Shown piece after piece: positions 30,701 to 39,096 of a stretch of DNA of 64,000 bases (the stretch's first letter is position 1; every line of letters starts with the position of its first letter). The notes below the pieces were generated by a model. That model was not told the DNA's origin, searched no databases, and saw only the letters and a list, made by a program, of their open reading frames with translations. A program made the translations under genes and the position numbers. Source of the stretch: Streptomyces sp. ITFR-21 (lineage in GTDB: Bacteria > Actinomycetota > Actinomycetes > Streptomycetales > Streptomycetaceae); the NCBI RefSeq assembly GCF_031844685.1, contig NZ_CP134605.1, positions 1,583,501 through 1,647,500 of the forward strand. Direction: 5' to 3'.

Positions 30701-31789
30701 TCAGCCGACGTTCAGCAGCTCGTGGGTCAGGTCCCGGTAGCGAGTCAGCGCGACCCGGAGCTCCTCGGTGCCGGTCTTGTCGCCGTTGTCGTCGTGCCAG
30801 CTGCCCCGCAGCGAGTCGCGCCGCTCCTCGATCACCCGGGTGAGCCGGCGGACCGCCTCGTCCAGTACGGCGTCGGCCTCGCGTACGGCGCGCCGCGGGT
30901 CGTCGACGAAGCCGCCGAGCGCCCGCTCCATCCGGCGGTTGAGCTGGTCCGGGTCCCCGGCGGCGGCCGAGTCGGACCGCGCGACCGCGCTGCCGTTGTC
31001 GGTGCCCTTGTCGGTGCCGTCGCTCGGCGCGGTACGGGGCCGGGCGCCGGCCGACGCGGTCGTCGGCGTCAGCGGCCGGTGCATGCCGGCGGCGGCCGGG
31101 TTCTGCGACATCCCCGAGCCGGTGCGGGGCGCCATGAGGTCGCCGTCCCGGACCGTCTCGTCACCCTTGCTCTTGCCGGTGGCCGGCCGCGCGTCGGTAC
31201 GGGTCCCGTCGGCGCCGGTCCCGTCGGTACGGGTCCCGTCGGTACGGGTCCCGTCGGTACGGGTCCCGTAGGCGCCGGTGCGGGCGGCCGCGTCCGTCCC
31301 GGTGCGGCGGTCCGCGTCGGTGTGGCGGTCCGTGCCGCCGCGGGCGTCCGTGCCCACGGCCGTGCCGGACGTCCTGCCGGACACCGCGCCGGACTGGGTG
31401 CCGGACGCCGTGTCCGCGGTGACGTCCTCGGCCGTCGCGCCACGGTCGACGCCGTCGGCGGTCGAGGAGGCGGCGGTCGGCGAGGCGGCGGAAGAGGGGG
31501 TCGCGCGACTCTGGGCGCCGGCGTTGGGGGCGGCGCCGGCGACGATCACGCCCTTGTCCGCGTCGTCATCGCCGTCGTTGTCAGCCGTGGCCGCCGGGTC
31601 GGGGGCGGTGGTCGGCCGCTGCGGGACGGTCGTCCGGCCGTCGGCGCGGCCGCCGGCCGCCTGCCCGTCGCGCCGGTCGGTGGCGGCCGTGTCCCGGCCG
31701 TCGTCCGTCGCGGCGAGCGTGCCGTCCTGGTCGTCCACTGTGCCGACGGCGTCGGCACGGTCCTCGGTACGTGTGCGGTTGAAGGTCAT
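30701..31789 (-). CDS. Disordered Thr/Asp/Gly-rich protein with short repeats
   Basis: 362 residues. Most of it (1-285) is low-complexity Thr, Asp, Gly, Ala and Arg, including GTRTDGTRTDGTRTDGTGAD at about residues 173-197 from a 15-bp tandem DNA repeat. The last ~75 residues are ordered: PDQLNRRMERALGGFVDDPR, AVREADAVLDEAVRRLTRVI, ELRVALTRYRDLTHELLNVG. This helical domain is also seen in the next gene (VDRPGQALQEADRLTAEVAA), so the two are related by that domain. No signal peptide. The pair appears in streptomycete genomes; function unknown. It is downstream of, and probably co-transcribed with, the membrane-anchored gene at 31891. Confidence 0.72.
   Translation of the reverse strand: MTFNRTRTEDRADAVGTVDDQDGTLAATDDGRDTAATDRRDGQAAGGRADGRTTVPQRPTTAPDPAATADNDGDDDADKGVIVAGAAPNAGAQSRATPSSAASPTAASSTADGVDRGATAEDVTADTASGTQSGAVSGRTSGTAVGTDARGGTDRHTDADRRTGTDAAARTGAYGTRTDGTRTDGTRTDGTGADGTRTDARPATGKSKGDETVRDGDLMAPRTGSGMSQNPAAAGMHRPLTPTTASAGARPRTAPSDGTDKGTDNGSAVARSDSAAAGDPDQLNRRMERALGGFVDDPRRAVREADAVLDEAVRRLTRVIEERRDSLRGSWHDDNGDKTGTEELRVALTRYRDLTHELLNVG
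31198..31272. repeat. 15-bp tandem repeat ACGGGTCCCGTCGGT
   Basis: About five consecutive 15-bp units (tacgggtcccgtcgg type), the central three identical, inside the gene at 30701-31789, coding for the pentapeptide GTRTD. The period is a multiple of three, so length changes keep the frame. Confidence 0.9.
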
Positions 31790-31890
31790 CGTCTTCGTCT
31801 CCTCGGATACCTGCTCGTCACGTGCGCCTGACCGTCCGGCACCGCCACCGCCCCGACAGGGCGGCTCTCGGGGGGTGCGGCCGGACCGGG

Positions 31891-32739
31891 TCAGCTGTGG
31901 TCGTCGGTGCTGCGGTCGTGCCGGGTGCCGGTCAGGGCCGCGAGGCGGTGAGTCGGCGAGCGGTGGTGCCCGCCGCCGTTGCCGTTGCCGTTGCCGTTGG
32001 CGTTGGCGTCCGCGGCCGCGTCGGTGCCGGCGTCACGGCCCGCGGCGGTGCCGGTGGTGTCCTGGTCGGCAACGGCGGTGTCCTGGTCGGCGACGGGGGT
32101 CCTCTCGGCGGGACCGGCCGGCGCGTCGGGGGCCGGCTGGGCGGCGGCCGGTCCGGTCGCCGTCGCCCTGCCGCCGACCGCGGGCCGGGTACCGGTGCCG
32201 CGCAGCATCTCGTCGAAGAGCGCGCGTGCCGCGACCAGCGCCTGCCGCATGTCCTCGGTCGCCTCGCGCCCGTCGGCCTCGCCCCGCGCGGTCAGCGCGT
32301 GGGCCTGGCGGTAACCCTGGACCTGGTAGGGGTGGTGCACGGACAGCGCGTCGAAGTGCTCGGGCGAGTCCGCGGCCGGGAAGCCGCGCTCGGCGGCGAC
32401 CTCGGCGGTCAGCCGGTCGGCCTCCTGGAGCGCCTGGCCGGGCCGGTCCACGAAACGGGCCTGGATCTCGGCCCAGCGCTGCCCGTACCGCTCGCGCTGC
32501 TGCGCGTCGACCGGCTGCCGCTCGATGCCGCCGTACCGCTTGACGCGCTCGGTCAGCTCTTCCCGCGTGGCCTTGTCGTCTCCGTCGTGCTGAGCGAGCG
32601 TCCGCTCGTACTCGGGGCCGAACCGGCGCTTGAGGCCGACTCCGCCGGTCCCGCCACCGCGCATCAGCGTCACCGCCGCGACGATCGCGATCACCACAAC
32701 TACCGCCACGATGACGGCGATTATCGCTCCTGTGGACAT
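31891..32739 (-). CDS. Membrane-anchored helical protein with disordered tail
   Basis: 282 residues. An N-terminal transmembrane helix (TGAIIAVIVAVVVVIAIVAA) with a very short cytoplasmic start is followed by a helical domain (LKRRFGPEYERTLAQHDGDD, FVDRPGQALQEADRLTAEVA, MRQALVAARALFDEML). The tail after residue ~195 is disordered and contains DQDTAVADQDTTG and ANANGNGNGNGNGG from a 6-bp DNA repeat. The helical domain is the same as at the end of the next gene (30701-31789). ATG 32739 follows a clean ribosome site (gggaggcact). Role unknown; the shared domain and order suggest a membrane-bound partner and a soluble partner. Confidence 0.75.
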   Translation of the reverse strand: MSTGAIIAVIVAVVVVIAIVAAVTLMRGGGTGGVGLKRRFGPEYERTLAQHDGDDKATREELTERVKRYGGIERQPVDAQQRERYGQRWAEIQARFVDRPGQALQEADRLTAEVAAERGFPAADSPEHFDALSVHHPYQVQGYRQAHALTARGEADGREATEDMRQALVAARALFDEMLRGTGTRPAVGGRATATGPAAAQPAPDAPAGPAERTPVADQDTAVADQDTTGTAAGRDAGTDAAADANANGNGNGNGGGHHRSPTHRLAALTGTRHDRSTDDHS

Positions 32740-32981
32740 GAGTGCCTCCCGTTTGTGCAGCTCTCACCACGTCGGCTTGCCGCAGCCCGGCACCCCAAAC
32801 ACCCCCCTCACCCCATGTGCCGTTAACGGCCCGTGCCATCAGCGGAGTTGGCCCCGGAATCCGATCCCGGCCGGGTCCCGTTCGACCCGCTCCGGCCCGC
32901 CCGCCCGCACAGGCCCCCGCCAGTCCCCCGCGGGCTTTCCACCCGCCCCGCACACTCCGCACAGGCCCCCGCAGGCCCTCC

Positions 32982-35066
32982 TCAGGCCGGCTTCCGGCTC
33001 CCGGCCGCGCGCCGGTCGACCCGCTCGTGCGGCTGGTCGGCGTCGCCGCCGCACAACTCGGTGCTCAACTTACGGACCAGCGCGGCCAGTTCCGCGTGCT
33101 GGTCGGGGTCCCAGTCGCCGAGCAGTTCGGCCAGGACACCGCGGCGGGCCTCGACGAGGTGCTCGGCGGTGGCGCGGCCGGAGTCGGTGAGGACCAGCGG
33201 ACCGCCGGACCGGGCGGCGTAACCGGGGGCCCGTTCGGCGTAGCCGCGTGACTCCGCCTCGATCACGGCCTGTTCGATCACCGCGGCGGGTACGGCGGTG
33301 TGCTCGGCGAGGTCGACGGGATCGGCCTCGCCGACCCGCGCCAGACGCAGCAGCAGCCAACTGGTGGCCGGCCGGATGTCCAGGTCGGCCATCCGGGTGA
33401 TCCGGACGTAGAGGCCGGCGCGGGCCTCACGGCTGCCGATCACCGACAGGCAGCGGGCGATCTCGTCCAGCGAGGAGCGTTCGACGGGGTTGGTGCCCAG
33501 CGTCTCGCCGCCGTCGGGCGCGGTGACCGAGCCCCGCAGCGGCTGCTCCCGCAGGAACCAGGCCAGGACGAAGCCGGCCAGCGCGACCGGCACCGCCCAC
33601 AGGAACACGGTGGTGATCGAGACCGAGTACGCGTGCCGGACCGGCCCCCTGACCGCCGCCGGCAGCCGGGCGATCGACGTGGGGTCGGCCTGCAGCCGGG
33701 ACGGCCGTACCCCGGGCGGCAGCGCCGTCCCGCGCAGCGCCGAGGAGAGCTTCCCGGAAAGCCGGTCGGCGAAGATCGTGCCGAAGATCGAGACGCCGAA
33801 GGACGCGCCGATGGAGCGGAAGAAGGTGGTGCCGGAGGTGGCCGAGCCCAGGTCCTCGTAGCCGACCGAGTTCTGCACGGCGAGCACCAGCACCTGCATC
33901 ACCAGGCCGAGGCCCAGGCCGAACACCAGCAGGTACAGGCTCGTCACCCAGACCGCGGTGTGCTCGTCGAGCCGGTGCAGCAGGAGCAGTCCGACGGTGG
34001 TGACGCCGGTGCCGGCGATCGGGAACACCTTGTAGTGGCCGGTGCGGCTGACGATCTGCCCGGAGACGGTGGAGGAGATCAGCAGCCCGACCACCATCGG
34101 GATGATGTGCACGCCGGAGAGCGTCGGCGAGTAGCCGTGCACGACCTGCAGGAACGTCGGCAGGTATGTCAGCGCGCCGAACATCGCGAAGCCGATGACG
34201 AAGGACATCGCCGCGCACAGGACGAAGGTGCGGACGCGGAACAGCCGGGGCGGCAGTACGGGTTCCTCGGCGCGCCGCTCGATCAGCACGAACACGGCGA
34301 CGAGGACCGCGCCGGCCACCGTCAGCCCGATGACGGCGGACGAGCTCCAGGCCCACGTCGTACCGCCGAGGGAGGCGACCAGCACCAGGCAGGTCGCGGC
34401 GGCGGCGACCACGGCCATGCCCGCGTAGTCGATGCGGTGCGAGGTGCGGCGGACCGGGATGTGCAGGACGGCGGCGATCACCGCGAGCGCGACGGCGCCG
34501 ATCGGCAGGTTGATGTAGAACACCCAGCGCCAGGAGAGCTGTTCGGTGAAGACCCCGCCGAGCAGCGGCCCGAGTACGCTGCTGGCGCCGAACACCCCGC
34601 CGAACACGCCCTGGTAGCGACCCCGTTCGCGGGGCGGCACGATGTCGCCGACGATCGCCATGGACAGCGCGATCAACCCGCCGCCGCCCAGGCCCTGGAG
34701 CGCGCGGAAGGCGATCAGCTCGGTCATGTTCTGCGCGATCCCGCACAGCGCGGAGCCGATCAGGAACAGCACGATGACGGTCTGGAAGAGCCGTTTCCGG
34801 CCGTACATGTCGCCGAGCTTGCCCCACAGCGGGGTGGCGGCGGTGGAGGCCAGCAGGTAGGCGGTGACGACCCAGGACAGGTGGTCGATGCCGCCGAGCT
34901 CGCTGACGATGGTGGGCAGCGCGGTGGAGACGATGGTCTGGTCGAGGGCGGCCAGCAACAGGCCGAGGGCGAGCGCGCCGATCGCGATCCGTACCGCCCG
35001 CTTGTCCTGGTGCTCGCCCGGCCGGGCGGCCTCGGGCCCCGGCGCGGTCGGGGTGTCCTGGGCCAT
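32982..35066 (-). CDS. DHA2-type MFS transporter fused to MarR-like winged helix
   Basis: About 694 residues. The first ~535 form a 14-helix DHA2 drug:H+ antiporter. TM1 has LGLLLAALDQTIVSTALPTI, motif A is GKLGDMYGRKRLF, and motif C is GVFGASSVLGPLLGGVF. The last ~150 residues (DEIARCLSVIGSREARAGLY, ATSWLLLRLARVGEADPVDL, AVIEQAVIEAESRGYAER, GPLVLTDSGRATAEHL) are a MarR-type winged-helix domain, on the cytoplasmic side. ATG 35066 follows AGGAGGAGCC. The transporter probably exports hydrophobic drugs. The fused DNA-binding-like domain may sense substrate or tie transport to gene control; this is inference. No separate repressor lies nearby. Confidence 0.88.
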   Translation of the reverse strand: MAQDTPTAPGPEAARPGEHQDKRAVRIAIGALALGLLLAALDQTIVSTALPTIVSELGGIDHLSWVVTAYLLASTAATPLWGKLGDMYGRKRLFQTVIVLFLIGSALCGIAQNMTELIAFRALQGLGGGGLIALSMAIVGDIVPPRERGRYQGVFGGVFGASSVLGPLLGGVFTEQLSWRWVFYINLPIGAVALAVIAAVLHIPVRRTSHRIDYAGMAVVAAAATCLVLVASLGGTTWAWSSSAVIGLTVAGAVLVAVFVLIERRAEEPVLPPRLFRVRTFVLCAAMSFVIGFAMFGALTYLPTFLQVVHGYSPTLSGVHIIPMVVGLLISSTVSGQIVSRTGHYKVFPIAGTGVTTVGLLLLHRLDEHTAVWVTSLYLLVFGLGLGLVMQVLVLAVQNSVGYEDLGSATSGTTFFRSIGASFGVSIFGTIFADRLSGKLSSALRGTALPPGVRPSRLQADPTSIARLPAAVRGPVRHAYSVSITTVFLWAVPVALAGFVLAWFLREQPLRGSVTAPDGGETLGTNPVERSSLDEIARCLSVIGSREARAGLYVRITRMADLDIRPATSWLLLRLARVGEADPVDLAEHTAVPAAVIEQAVIEAESRGYAERAPGYAARSGGPLVLTDSGRATAEHLVEARRGVLAELLGDWDPDQHAELAALVRKLSTELCGGDADQPHERVDRRAAGSRKPA

Positions 35067-35252
35067 GAAGGCTCCTCCTGTCGCCCCCCGATGGCCAGAC
35101 ACCTCATATTGACATTGTTTGTGCGGTTATGTGCTGTGACCTTCGACGACTGGCGGGTCGCTTTGCGGTGAGCGGATGCGCGACCGGTCGGATGATCGGC
35201 ATAATCGCCGCTGACGTTGCGAACACGCGAACGACGACCGGGAGGGGACCCA

Positions 35253-36341
35253 GTGGCGTCGCAGCACGACGAGGACGCGGCGGGGGAATCCGCCGGCGAG
35301 CGGAACGGGCGCGGCGAGCCGGACCGGCGGGGCGGACAGGTCGAGCAGGGCGAGCTGCGGGCCGCCGAGCGCTCGGCGGAGCGCGCCGCCGAGCTGGCCG
35401 CGACCGAGGGCTTCCACCCGCTGCGGCTGCGGCCCTACGTCGTCGAGCCGGCCGGCGGACCGGCCGAGACCGCGGGACGCCCGCCGGCCGCGGCCGGCGG
35501 GGACGGGCCCGCACCGGCCGATCCGCAGCAGCGGTTCCCGGCGACGTACTCCGGTATCGAGTACGCCCCGCGCGGGCCGGAGCCGGCCGACGCGGCGCCG
35601 GCGGTCGTACGGGGACGGCACCGGCGGCACCGGCGCGGCGTCGTGATCGCGACGGCCACGGTCGCGGCGTCGGCGCTGGCCGCGGGCGCGGTGGCGGTCA
35701 CCGGCCAGGTGATGGGCGCGCAGCAGGGCACCCAGGACCGCTCGCTGCCCGACCTCAGCACGTCCATGCCGGATGTCGAGCTGCCCCACGACGCGGCCCA
35801 CGCCCAGGCCACCGCGGCGCCCCCCGTCACCCGCGCGGTCCCGACGGCCGGCTCCGCGCCGACCCCCGCGCCGACCCCCACCGCGTCGCCGTCGGCCTCG
35901 CCGTCGGCCACCGTGACCCTGCGCGCCGCCGTCGCCCTCACCACCGCGGCCGCCCCGCCGCCGGCCGCCCCCGCGACGACACCCGCACCCGCCGCGTCCA
36001 CCCCGCCGAGCACCGCCCCCGCCGGGGCACCCGGCCGCCGGCCCGTCCGGTCCGCTCCGGCCCCCGCCACTCCGGCCCCGGCCCCCGTCCCGGCCTTCGC
36101 CCCCGACGTCCTCCAGCTCGGCGACACCGGCGGCGCCGTGGCGGACCTCCAGCGCGACCTCCGTGCGATCCACCTCTACCGGGGTCCCCTCAACGGCCGC
36201 TACACCCGCACCGTCGAGCTGTCGGTGGCCACCTTCCAGCTCTGGCACCACATCACCGACCCCCCGCTCGGCACCTACGGCCCCACCACCCGCGCCGCCC
36301 TGGCCCGGACCGTCCCCCACCACCGTCCGCGCGGCGTCTGA
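35253..36341 (+). CDS. Peptidoglycan-binding domain protein
   Basis: 362 residues. An acidic N-terminal cytoplasmic part (GELRAAERSAERAAELAA) is followed by a single transmembrane helix (VVIATATVAASALAAGAVAV) after HRRHRRG. A long Pro/Ala/Thr-rich outer linker (residues about 170-290) leads to a C-terminal PG_binding_1 domain (VLQLGDTGGAVADLQRDLRA, PLNGRYTRTVELSVATFQ, GTYGPTTRAALARTV). It should be a type II membrane protein whose outer domain binds cell-wall glycan. GTG 35253 is preceded by GGGAGGGG and preferred over 35217. It diverges from the MFS gene. Confidence 0.85.
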   Translation: MASQHDEDAAGESAGERNGRGEPDRRGGQVEQGELRAAERSAERAAELAATEGFHPLRLRPYVVEPAGGPAETAGRPPAAAGGDGPAPADPQQRFPATYSGIEYAPRGPEPADAAPAVVRGRHRRHRRGVVIATATVAASALAAGAVAVTGQVMGAQQGTQDRSLPDLSTSMPDVELPHDAAHAQATAAPPVTRAVPTAGSAPTPAPTPTASPSASPSATVTLRAAVALTTAAAPPPAAPATTPAPAASTPPSTAPAGAPGRRPVRSAPAPATPAPAPVPAFAPDVLQLGDTGGAVADLQRDLRAIHLYRGPLNGRYTRTVELSVATFQLWHHITDPPLGTYGPTTRAALARTVPHHRPRGV

Positions 36342-36477
36342 GCCCCCACCGTCAGGCCCCGGCCGGGTCCGCCCCCGCCGACGCGCGCCCCGAGACCCCG
36401 GCCCAAGACCCCGGCCCAAGACCTGGGCCCCGCACCCGCACCCGGCCCCCCGGGAACGCGGCGCCTAGGATCGAGCC

Positions 36478-37074
36478 GTGGGTATCGCAGAGCCGTTCGG
36501 TCCCGAGCACTTCCAGCTGGTACTGCTGCGCCGGATGGCGGACCACCGTCCCGAGCTGGTGGACGAGGCCCTCAAAGCCCTGGGCGCCACCCATACGGAG
36601 CTGCGGGACGCCCACCGGCGCTGGCAGGCGCGCCTGCACGCGCGGACCTTTCCCGGCGGCGAACGCCGCTACCGCGCCGCGCTCGGCCCCCCGCAGTCGC
36701 AGCGGACGCAGCGCGTCGGCGATCTGTCCTGCAAGGCCCTGCTGTGGCCGGTCCCGCTCTGGCCGGACCTGCGCTTCGAGGTGCTGTGCGCCCCCGGCGG
36801 CGGCGCGATCCTCAACGAGTGGCTGGTCCGGGCACCGGACGCCCCGCCGCCCGCGCTGACGGGCGCCGCCGACCTGACCCCCTGGTCCTGCACCGTGGAG
36901 GACGCCGCCCGCGCCTTCCCGCCGGCCCGGCCGCTCCCCGCGGACGCCCCGAGCCGCTCTGTGCTCGCCCTGACCGTCCCCGGCGTCCCGGGCCGTACCA
37001 TCGCCCATTTCACCTGGGGACTGCTGCAGTACGCGGCCCCCGGGCAAAACTCCCGCCCGGAAAGGCTGGCGTAA
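36478..37074 (+). CDS. Conserved hypothetical protein (198 aa)
   Basis: I do not recognise a named family. 198 residues, soluble, with segments [73 protein letters not shown] and [15 protein letters not shown]. The alternating strands and helices suggest a compact alpha/beta domain; no catalytic motif stands out. GTG 36478 begins the frame; the ribosome site is weak. A HAD phosphatase gene follows 128 bp later with its own regulatory-looking inverted repeat, so the two are probably separate transcripts. Confidence 0.65.
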   Translation: MGIAEPFGPEHFQLVLLRRMADHRPELVDEALKALGATHTELRDAHRRWQARLHARTFPGGERRYRAALGPPQSQRTQRVGDLSCKALLWPVPLWPDLRFEVLCAPGGGAILNEWLVRAPDAPPPALTGAADLTPWSCTVEDAARAFPPARPLPADAPSRSVLALTVPGVPGRTIAHFTWGLLQYAAPGQNSRPERLA

Positions 37075-37079
37075 CCCGC

Positions 37080-37107
37080 CTTTGTTTTGTATCGTGATGG
37101 AACAAAG
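37080..37107. promoter_or_regulatory. Inverted repeat CTTTGTT-N14-AACAAAG
   Basis: Perfect 7-bp arms (37080-37086 and 37101-37107) with a 14-bp spacer, in a strikingly AT-rich spot (tttgttttgtatcg) just after the hypothetical gene and 95 bp before the HAD phosphatase. The half-site separation of 21 bp equals two helical turns, as in dimeric repressor operators. The TTGTATCGT stretch between could include a -10 element. Confidence 0.55.
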
Positions 37108-37202
37108 TGGTTCCGCTCGCTCCCCCTGACCGGCGAGCGGGGCCACGTTGTACGACGTCCGCGTACAGCTTCCGTGCCAGCGGGCCACTCCGAAGGAGCC
37201 GC

Positions 37203-37865
37203 ATGCCGTCCGCGTCCGCCACGTTCACCGCCCGCGCCCTGCTGCTCGACATGGACGGCACCCTGGTGAACTCCGACGCCGTGGTGGAACGCGTCTGGAG
37301 CCGCTGGGCCGAGCGGCACGGACTGGACCCCGCCGCCGTCCTGAAGGTCGTGCACGGCCGCCAGGGCCACGCGACGATGGCCGCGCTGCTCCCGGACCGC
37401 CCGACGGCCGAGAACCACGCGGAGAACGCGGTGCTGCTCGCCGAGGAGACCGCCGACGTCGCGGGCGTCGTGCCCGTCCCCGGCGCCCCCGCCTTCCTCA
37501 CCGCCCTCGGCGGCCACCCGCACGCCCTGGTCACCTCGGCCACCGAGGCGCTCGCGCGGGCCCGGATGGGCGCGGCCCTGCTGCCGCTGCCCCCGGTCCT
37601 CGTCACCGCCGAGCGGGTCAGCGCCAGCAAGCCCGACCCCGAGGGCTTCCTCAAGGGAGCCGCCGAACTCGGCTTCGCCCCGCGGGACTGCCTGGTCTTC
37701 GAGGACGCCGGGGTCGGCATCGCCGCCGCCCGCGCGGCCGGCATGCGCGTGATCGGCGTCGGCCCGCGCGCCGCCGCCCACGACCCGAGCGCCCACGTGG
37801 CCTCCCTGGAGCGGGTACGCGTCGAGGCCGCCCCCGGCGGCGGCCTCCTGATCACCGCGAACTGA
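37203..37865 (+). CDS. HAD-family sugar-phosphate phosphatase
   Basis: 220 residues. HAD motif I LLLDMDGTLVNS with nucleophile Asp16 and acid Asp18, motif II LVTSATEALA (Thr/Ser), motif III Lys in SASKPDPEGFLKGA, and motif IV VFEDAGVGIAAARAAGM. The cap insertion after motif I is the small helical type of the beta-PGM/GPP subfamily, so likely substrates are sugar phosphates or glycerol phosphate. ATG 37203 has GAAGGAG at ideal spacing. Upstream is an AT-rich inverted repeat (37080-37107) that may regulate it. Confidence 0.9.
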   Translation: MPSASATFTARALLLDMDGTLVNSDAVVERVWSRWAERHGLDPAAVLKVVHGRQGHATMAALLPDRPTAENHAENAVLLAEETADVAGVVPVPGAPAFLTALGGHPHALVTSATEALARARMGAALLPLPPVLVTAERVSASKPDPEGFLKGAAELGFAPRDCLVFEDAGVGIAAARAAGMRVIGVGPRAAAHDPSAHVASLERVRVEAAPGGGLLITAN

Positions 37866-38117
37866 GCACGCGCGCGCGGCCGTCGTACGGACCGGCCGCG
37901 TACGGACGCCGCGGGGGCGCGGGCTCCGGCTGCCCGCACGACACCGTACGGACCGGGCACGTACGGACCCCGGCCCACCGGCCCCGGGAGCGGGGACGCC
38001 GCCTGCGCGCGTGTACGGGTGCGTACGGCACCGGACAGGCCCGTCCGGCGGGTCCGGGCCCGCCGCGTACCGAGCGGGCGGGCGGTGTCCGCACCGCCGC
38101 CGCCGGACCGCGTCCGC
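37866..38117. other. Gap between convergent genes, CGTACGGAC repeats
   Basis: No gene is seen in these 252 bp. The motif cgtacggaccgg and close variants recur at about 37885, 37901, 37947 and 37961, and again within gtgcgtacggcaccgg near 38019. This may be a 3' terminator zone for the convergent HAD and GDT1 genes, but no single strong hairpin stands out. Confidence 0.4.
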
Positions 38118-38702
38118 TCAGCCCGCGACCGCCTCGTAGAGGCTGAAGCCGGCCAGCGCCACCATCACCGCCGCCGCGACCTTCGTGATCAGCCGCAGCG
38201 GCACCCGCTTCATCAGCAGCTGGCCGCCGAAGATACCGAGCGCGGCGACCGCCCACAGCCCCAGCACCGAGCCGATGCCGACCGAGACCGGGTCGCCGTA
38301 GCGCGCGGCGAGGTTCGCGGTCATGATCTGGGTGAGGTCGCCGAACTCCGCCACCAGGATCAGGGTGAAGCCGGTACCGGCCACCTTCAGGAAGCTCTGG
38401 TCGGCGGGCACCCGCACCTTCCCCTCCTCGTCGTCATCGTGCGAGAACAGCAGCATCGCCGCCCCGCCCAGGAACAGCAGGCCCACCACGCCCTGCACCA
38501 GGCGGTGCGGCAGCAGGGTCAGCAGGCCGCCCGCGGCGATGGCGAGGGCCACGTGGACGACGAAGGCGGCGGCGACCCCGCAGAAGACGTACGAGGCCCG
38601 GTAGCGGGTACCGAGCATGAGTCCGGCCAGCGCGGTCTTGTCGGGCAGTTCGGACAGGAAGATCACGCCGAAGACCACGGCGATGACGGTGATGCTGAAC
38701 AC
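38118..38702 (-). CDS. GDT1/TMEM165 (UPF0016)-family Mn2+ transporter
   Basis: 194 residues, six to seven transmembrane helices in two inverted halves. Each half carries the signature ExxDK/T: Glu18-Leu-Pro-Asp21-Lys in SELPDKTAL and Glu119-Phe-Gly-Asp122 in AEFGDLTQI. An acidic loop SHDDDEEG lies between. Bacterial members (MneA type) export manganese and protect from Mn excess. GTG 38702 is placed by family N-terminus (MFSITVIAVVFGVIFLSELP); GAGGA lies about 10 bases upstream. The ~240-bp leader contains a yybP-ykoY manganese riboswitch, which strongly supports the manganese role. Confidence 0.92.
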   Translation of the reverse strand: MFSITVIAVVFGVIFLSELPDKTALAGLMLGTRYRASYVFCGVAAAFVVHVALAIAAGGLLTLLPHRLVQGVVGLLFLGGAAMLLFSHDDDEEGKVRVPADQSFLKVAGTGFTLILVAEFGDLTQIMTANLAARYGDPVSVGIGSVLGLWAVAALGIFGGQLLMKRVPLRLITKVAAAVMVALAGFSLYEAVAG

Positions 38703-38789
38703 GGAAGTCGGTCCTCGATCGGTCAGGGCGGCCGTACCGAGAGGAACCGCGGGGCGCGGGGTCGCTTCGGCACGGCAGCGTCGGAACAC

Positions 38790-38950
38790 TGCGGCCGAAG
38801 GTCTCGCTGGCGGCGCCGGCCGGAAACCCGGCCGCCCCGCCTCCGGGCGCCGGCCCGGTCCGCCATGACGCCCGCACTCGCGGATGCCCTGAACGGCCCG
38901 AGCAGTATGTCGACGGTCCGGCGAAGAGCTACTCCCCTTCTGCTCGGCCC
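38790..38950 (-). ncRNA. yybP-ykoY manganese riboswitch
   Basis: Read on the minus strand, the leader of the GDT1-family gene holds GAAGGGGAGTAGC (GGGGAGTAG at 38937-38929) and, about 120 nt later, CAGCGAGACCTTC (GCGAGACC at 38807-38800). These are the two conserved metal-site loops of the yybP-ykoY class (GGGGAGUAG and GCAAGACC), and the outer GAAGG/CCTTC can pair as P1. GC-rich hairpins fill the middle. Mn2+ binding should turn on the exporter gene that begins about 98 nt downstream. Ends are approximate. Confidence 0.88.
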
Positions 38951-39018
38951 AGTCTACGGGACCGGTCCGCCGGGCCGGCGGCGGGGGGAGCACGGTTCCG
39001 GGCGGTCGAAGAACGCCG

Positions 39019-39096
39019 CGCGGACGATCATGAGCTGTCCCGCGGACGATCAAGGAGCGACCCGCGGACGATCACGTGGTGCCCCGCGGACGATCA
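39019..39096. repeat. Four CGCGGACGATCA iterons at 22-bp spacing
   Basis: The 12-mer CGCGGACGATCA occurs exactly four times, starting at 39019, 39041, 39063 and 39085, always 22 bp apart, separated by 10-bp unrelated spacers (for example tgagctgtcc, aggagcgacc). Two helical turns per unit puts every copy on the same DNA face. It lies upstream of the riboswitch (minus) and about 375 bp upstream of the DedA gene (plus). A fifth partial copy (gatcgaagatcg) follows. Likely a cooperative protein-binding array. Confidence 0.9.

Noticed and set aside
37148..38146. Long Arg/Gly/Pro-rich plus-strand frame over the HAD gene
   Set aside because: It is a shifted frame of the HAD phosphatase and the GC-rich gap after it.
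39019..39096. Possible CRISPR array or plasmid-type origin (12-bp repeats)
   Set aside because: Repeats of 12 bp with 10-bp spacers are too short for CRISPR, and no Rep or Cas protein is near.
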